Shown: piece after piece, positions 60,310 through 64,000 of the stretch
How positions within the stretch are numbered: the first letter of the stretch is position 1
Layout: each line of letters opens with the position of its first letter
Notes under the pieces: model-generated
Database searches by the model: none
Told to the model about the DNA's origin: nothing
Seen by the model: the letters and a program-made list of their open reading frames with translations, nothing else
Source: Bacillota bacterium
Lineage (GTDB): Bacteria; Bacillota; Clostridia; Acetivibrionales; JAEXSP01
NCBI GenBank assembly: GCA_023453795.1
Contig: JAEXSP010000038.1
Span: 62,001 to 126,000 of the forward strand
Direction: 5' to 3'
DNA length: 64,000 bases
Program-made: the position numbers and the translations under genes

Positions 60310-62238
60310 GTGGCAAAAAATGATATCTCAAGTATAATACGCAAAGACAGGGAAGAAAGGAAAAACGGTCATTTCGAGGGTTCGTTCCTCGAATACGTCA
60401 GCCTTGTTAAAGCTGATCCTGACATAGCTATGCTCGCGCATCAGAGAATGTACGACCTGATAACGAAACAAGGAGTGGAAGTGATAAAAACTGAAGAGAA
60501 TCCCAGATTGAGAAGGATTTACGGTAATGATACCATCAAAAAATATAACTTTTTTGAAAATGATTTCTATGGAATAGACAAGACAATAATGAAAATAGTA
60601 AGATACTTCCATTCGGCTGCAATGATGGGGGAAGAAGCTCGCCAGGTATTGTATCTTGTGGGTCCTGTGGGTTCAGGCAAGTCCTCTTTGATGGAGGCTT
60701 TGAAAATCGCTCTGGAGATGAGTCCGAGTATTTATGCGCTTAAAGGCTGCCCGATGAGGGAAGAGCCTCTTCATCTTATTCCAAAGCATTTGAGAGGTAG
60801 ATTTGAAGAAATTTTGAATATCAAGCTTGAAGGGGATTTATGTCCGGTTTGCCGCTACAGGCTCAAAAATGAGTATGATGGAGAGTATGAAAAATTTCCT
60901 GTTGAAACTGTCAATTTCTCTATACGGTCAAGAAAAGGCATAGGGGTGGTACCGCCTGTTGATCCCAACAATCAGGATACCTCGGTGCTGATCGGCTCAG
61001 TCGATATTTCAAAGATTGACCTTTATCCGGAGGATGACCCCAGAGTGCTTTCACTCAATGGAGCTTTCAATGTCGGAAACCGTGGTTTGGTGGAATTCAT
61101 TGAGGTTTTTAAGAATGAGACGGAATACCTGCATACCATGATTACGGCAACTCAGGAAAAATCCATTCCATCGCCCGGAAAGGGTTCAATGATCTATCTT
61201 GATACAATAATTCTGGCACATTCAAATGAAGCTGAGTGGAATAAATTCAAATCGGATCACACAAATGAAGCTATACTCGACAGGATAGTCAAGATCGAAA
61301 TCCCTTACTGTCTGGAACTGAACGAAGAAATCAAAATATATGAAAAAATACTGAAGAAGAGCCGTTTTAATGCGCACATAGCACCCCATACGATCGAAAT
61401 TGCTTCAATGTTTGCGATACTCACGAGACTTTCCCAGTCAAATAAGGTTGATCTGATGACAAAGCTGAAAATTTATAACGGCGAGGAAATTGTTGAAAAG
61501 GGCTTCACAAGAAAGATTGATATAACTGAGCTTAAGGAAGAAGCGTCAAGAGAAGGAATGTCGGGAATTTCCACCAGGTTCATCATGAAAGCACTGGACA
61601 CTGCCCTGTCCGAATCGGAACACAACTGCATCAACCCAATAACAGTAATGGAAACACTGGTCAAATCCGTTAAGGAGCTGTCTATTGGGGAAGAGGAAAA
61701 GGAAAAGTACTTAAGGTTTATTCAAGACAGCATAAGAAAGGAATATAACAAGATCCTTGAGAAGGAAGTTACAAAAGCATTTATACATGGATACAAGGAA
61801 CAGGCGGAAAGCTTGTTTAACAACTATTTGGATCATGCCGAGGCTTTCATAAACAAGACAAAGATAAAGGATCAAAATACCGGGGAAGAATTGGAGCCCG
61901 ATGAGAAATTCATGAGATCCATAGAGGAGCAGATAGGAATCACAGATTCGGCAGCAAAAGGATTCAGAGCCGATGTCACGGCCTATATGTTTTTTGTTTT
62001 GAGGAATAAAGGAAAACTTGATTATAACAGCTATGAGCCTTTAAAAGATGCTATTGAGAAAAAGCTTACCGCATCTGTAAGAGAATTGAGCAGGATCATA
62101 ACTCAGGCAAAGGTCAGGGACAAGGAGCAGCATGAAAAGTACAATACAATGGTGGAGGAAATGAAAAAGAACGGGTATTGCGACAACTGCTGCAACGTAG
62201 TTTTGAAATATGCAGCAAATAACCTGTGGAAAGACTAG
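60310..62238 (+). CDS. prkA: PrkA family serine protein kinase
   Basis: A 642-residue AAA+-type kinase/protease of the PrkA (YeaG) family. Walker A GPVGSGKSSLM is at ~118-128, with FNVGNRGLVEFIEVFKNETEYLH after it and a C-terminal PrkA kinase part. In Bacillus it is expressed under sigma-E and influences sporulation. GTG 60310 is chosen, 8 nt after GGGGG; an upstream TTG at 60259 would add 17 codons with no support. It begins the prkA-yhbH-spoVR run. Confidence 0.95.
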   Translation: MAKNDISSIIRKDREERKNGHFEGSFLEYVSLVKADPDIAMLAHQRMYDLITKQGVEVIKTEENPRLRRIYGNDTIKKYNFFENDFYGIDKTIMKIVRYFHSAAMMGEEARQVLYLVGPVGSGKSSLMEALKIALEMSPSIYALKGCPMREEPLHLIPKHLRGRFEEILNIKLEGDLCPVCRYRLKNEYDGEYEKFPVETVNFSIRSRKGIGVVPPVDPNNQDTSVLIGSVDISKIDLYPEDDPRVLSLNGAFNVGNRGLVEFIEVFKNETEYLHTMITATQEKSIPSPGKGSMIYLDTIILAHSNEAEWNKFKSDHTNEAILDRIVKIEIPYCLELNEEIKIYEKILKKSRFNAHIAPHTIEIASMFAILTRLSQSNKVDLMTKLKIYNGEEIVEKGFTRKIDITELKEEASREGMSGISTRFIMKALDTALSESEHNCINPITVMETLVKSVKELSIGEEEKEKYLRFIQDSIRKEYNKILEKEVTKAFIHGYKEQAESLFNNYLDHAEAFINKTKIKDQNTGEELEPDEKFMRSIEEQIGITDSAAKGFRADVTAYMFFVLRNKGKLDYNSYEPLKDAIEKKLTASVRELSRIITQAKVRDKEQHEKYNTMVEEMKKNGYCDNCCNVVLKYAANNLWKD

Positions 62239-62267
62239 CTGTAAAGGAGGGGTAGGGGGGATTAAGA

Positions 62268-63482
62268 ATGGCAATTTTTAAAGATGCTGCGAATGTGGGA
62301 AAAGATAGATCCACTGAAGATAGAAGAAGGCACAGGGAGCTTGTCGAAGACTCAATAAAAAAGAACTTGGGGAATATTATTGCAGAAGAAAGCATCATCG
62401 GTCAAAACAAGGATAAAAAGATCAAGATTCCTATAAGGGGAGTAAAGGAATATCAATTCATATATGGGAAAAATGTTCCCGGTGTGGCATCCGGTGACGG
62501 CACTGAAAAAAGGGGAGACCGGATCGGTGAGGATAAACCGGGGCAGAAGGGCAAAGGCTTAGGGCAGGCAGGCAATCAGGAGGGTGAAGATATATACGAA
62601 ACCGAGATAACAATAGAAGACTTGATCAACTACCTTTTTGACGATCTGAATCTGCCGGATATAGACAAGAAAAAGCTTTCGGAATCCGAGTCTATCAGAT
62701 CAGTAAAAAATCTGGGCTACCAGCGCAAGGGAATACCGCCTAGACTTGCCAAAAAACGTTCTGTAATAGAGAAAATCAAAAGGAAGCAAGCTTTTCTAAG
62801 AGACCAGCCGGAGTATGGAACAGATGAGTCTTACCCTGAAAAGAATGGGGAGACTTGCGCTCAAAACACAGACGAAAGAAAAAGATTTCCCTTCACTGAG
62901 GAAGATCTCAGGTACAGAAGGGTCAGAGAAGAACATAAAAAAGACTTTAATGCCGTTGTCATATGCATCATGGATGTATCCGGCTCAATGGATCAAACAA
63001 AAAAATATATTGCCAGAAGCTTTTACTTCCTTCTTTATCAATTCATCAGACTGAAATACTCAAATGTGGAAGTGGTTTTTATAGCACACACCACTACGGC
63101 AAAAGAAGTCAATGAATTGGACTTCTTCCATAAGGGAGAGTCCGGCGGAACATATATAAGCAGCGGATATGAAAAGGCTTTGGAGATTATTGAACAAAGG
63201 TACAATCCGATTAATTGGAATATTTATGCGTTTCATTGCAGCGATGGCGACAATTGGCTTGAAGACAATAAAAAAGCCGTTGAATCGGCTTTAAGGCTAT
63301 GTGATGTATGCAACCTGTTTGGTTATGGTGAGATTGTTCCGGGATATTATTCTTCAAGCAGCACTATAAAGACAGAATTCCATAAGAACATAAAAAAGAA
63401 AAACTTTGCCATAGTCACAATGTCCAAAAAAGATGATATATTTTCGGGAATAAAAAGACTGTTGGAGAAAGACAGTGAGTAG
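62268..63482 (+). CDS. yhbH: Sporulation protein YhbH (DUF444, VWA fold)
   Basis: A 404-residue DUF444 protein. The VWA-like metal site is CIMDVSGSMDQTKKYI, with HTTTAKEV and FFHKGESGGTYISSGY after it; a basic, charged N-terminal region (~1-180) lies before. YhbH is required with PrkA and SpoVR for normal cortex formation in Bacillus. It is co-transcribed with prkA (29-bp gap, GGAGGGG). Confidence 0.94.
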   Translation: MAIFKDAANVGKDRSTEDRRRHRELVEDSIKKNLGNIIAEESIIGQNKDKKIKIPIRGVKEYQFIYGKNVPGVASGDGTEKRGDRIGEDKPGQKGKGLGQAGNQEGEDIYETEITIEDLINYLFDDLNLPDIDKKKLSESESIRSVKNLGYQRKGIPPRLAKKRSVIEKIKRKQAFLRDQPEYGTDESYPEKNGETCAQNTDERKRFPFTEEDLRYRRVREEHKKDFNAVVICIMDVSGSMDQTKKYIARSFYFLLYQFIRLKYSNVEVVFIAHTTTAKEVNELDFFHKGESGGTYISSGYEKALEIIEQRYNPINWNIYAFHCSDGDNWLEDNKKAVESALRLCDVCNLFGYGEIVPGYYSSSSTIKTEFHKNIKKKNFAIVTMSKKDDIFSGIKRLLEKDSE

Positions 63483-63494
63483 GGAGGAGATAAC

Positions 63495-64000
63495 TTGTCC
63501 GATTACAGCCTGAAAGAGCTTGAACAATGGAATAATAGAATTGAAAGAATAGCCCGCGATGCAGGGCTTGATTATTATGAACAGGAATTTGAGATAGTCA
63601 GCTTCGAAGATATGATAGGTTATGAAACATATGTGGGCATGCCCTCTCACTATCCTCACTGGAGCTACGGAAAGGCATATGAAAGAACCAAAACCCTTAA
63701 TAAATATAATCTTTCAGGACTTCCTTACGAAATGGTAATAAACTCAGATCCCTGTATAGCCTACCTGATGAAGGATAATACCCTGCTCCTTCAAATCCTT
63801 ACAATCGCCCATGTATACGGACATAATGACTTTTTTAAGAACAATCGCATGTTTAAGACGGGAACAAGGGCTCGTTATACGATAGAAATGTTTAAAAACC
63901 ATGCGGACAGGATCAGGGAATATGTATCCGATCCCAGCATCGGTTATAAAAAGGTTGAAAGGATTCTTGATGCAGCACATGCGCTTAAATACCAGACTGT
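63495..64000 (+). CDS. spoVR: SpoVR family stage V sporulation protein (partial)
   Basis: The first 168 residues of a SpoVR protein; the rest lies outside. The start (MSDYSLKELEQWNNRIERIA), DYYEQEFEIVSFEDMIGYETYVGMPSHYPHWSYGK and AHVYGHNDFFKNN match the family, which makes part of the spore cortex. TTG 63495 is preceded by GGAGGAG. Third gene of the run. Confidence 0.94.
   Translation, partial: MSDYSLKELEQWNNRIERIARDAGLDYYEQEFEIVSFEDMIGYETYVGMPSHYPHWSYGKAYERTKTLNKYNLSGLPYEMVINSDPCIAYLMKDNTLLLQILTIAHVYGHNDFFKNNRMFKTGTRARYTIEMFKNHADRIREYVSDPSIGYKKVERILDAAHALKYQT

Overview
The window looks like the chromosome of an anaerobic, spore-forming Firmicute of class Clostridia. The signs are AT-rich DNA, strong purine-rich ribosome binding sites, frequent GTG/TTG starts, a prkA-yhbH-spoVR sporulation block at the right end, HemZ, a Firmicute-length RecJ, and a PilB/PilT/PilC pilus locus of the clostridial kind. 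A relative of Clostridium cluster III (Ruminiclostridium/Acetivibrio) is my best guess, from general resemblance only. I found no rRNA or tRNA genes, no CRISPR array, and no recombinase or transposase gene.

Layout. 0-2 kb: an ABC ATPase cut by the left edge, its TetR repressor with a perfect 14-bp operator on a strong promoter, and a split TSUP anion exporter. 2-5 kb: a lipoprotein and a large secreted trypsin-like protease closed by a 17-bp-stem terminator. 5.1-16.7 kb: a complete-looking type IV pilus operon (pilB, pilT, pilC, pilA, minor pilins, pilN, pilO, a large PilX-like protein, a lipoprotein), but no pilM and no prepilin peptidase. 16.8-24.4 kb: housekeeping genes (DUF1015, PRC-barrel, YtxH-like, AI-2E-family permease, alaS, HIT, rpsU, yqeY).

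24.5-33.4 kb is an accessory region of small one-gene units: a DUF3795-like protein, a DUF3916-like protein, a broken methyltransferase, SUKH and Imm22-like immunity proteins, a PIN-like nuclease, a flavin-binding PNPOx protein, a GNAT and unknowns. In its left half (25.4-27.8 kb) each gene is followed by a GC-richer spacer carrying GGGCTTCG-like inverted repeats and ending in a YGTTA-NNN-GAAA box. One gene per spacer, and one spacer pair with no gene between, is the layout of a mobile cassette array.

34-45.5 kb is an unusual Tad-like (type IVc) pilus or secretion operon. It opens with a Ser/Thr protein kinase fused to a degenerate CpaE/TadZ-type ATPase and a membrane anchor, then a CpaB/SAF protein, two more MinD-like proteins, a TadA ATPase with an N-terminal membrane segment, a 667-residue TadB/TadC-like membrane protein, four pilin-like proteins and a small membrane protein with an HExxH motif. 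Its leader holds two diverged copies of the same promoter-leader unit, 249 bp apart. This operon and the cassette region are the best candidates for undescribed biology.

45.5-64 kb returns to core functions: a truncated KptA, a 48-residue zinc ribbon, a cupin, recJ-apt-relA-dtd-MBL-hemZ (dtd apparently starts with ATT), a repeat-rich probable surface protein, a large membrane protein, and prkA-yhbH-spoVR, the last cut by the right edge. A perfect consensus promoter near 47.03 kb points at no gene and ends at a 28-bp palindrome, so it may make a small RNA.
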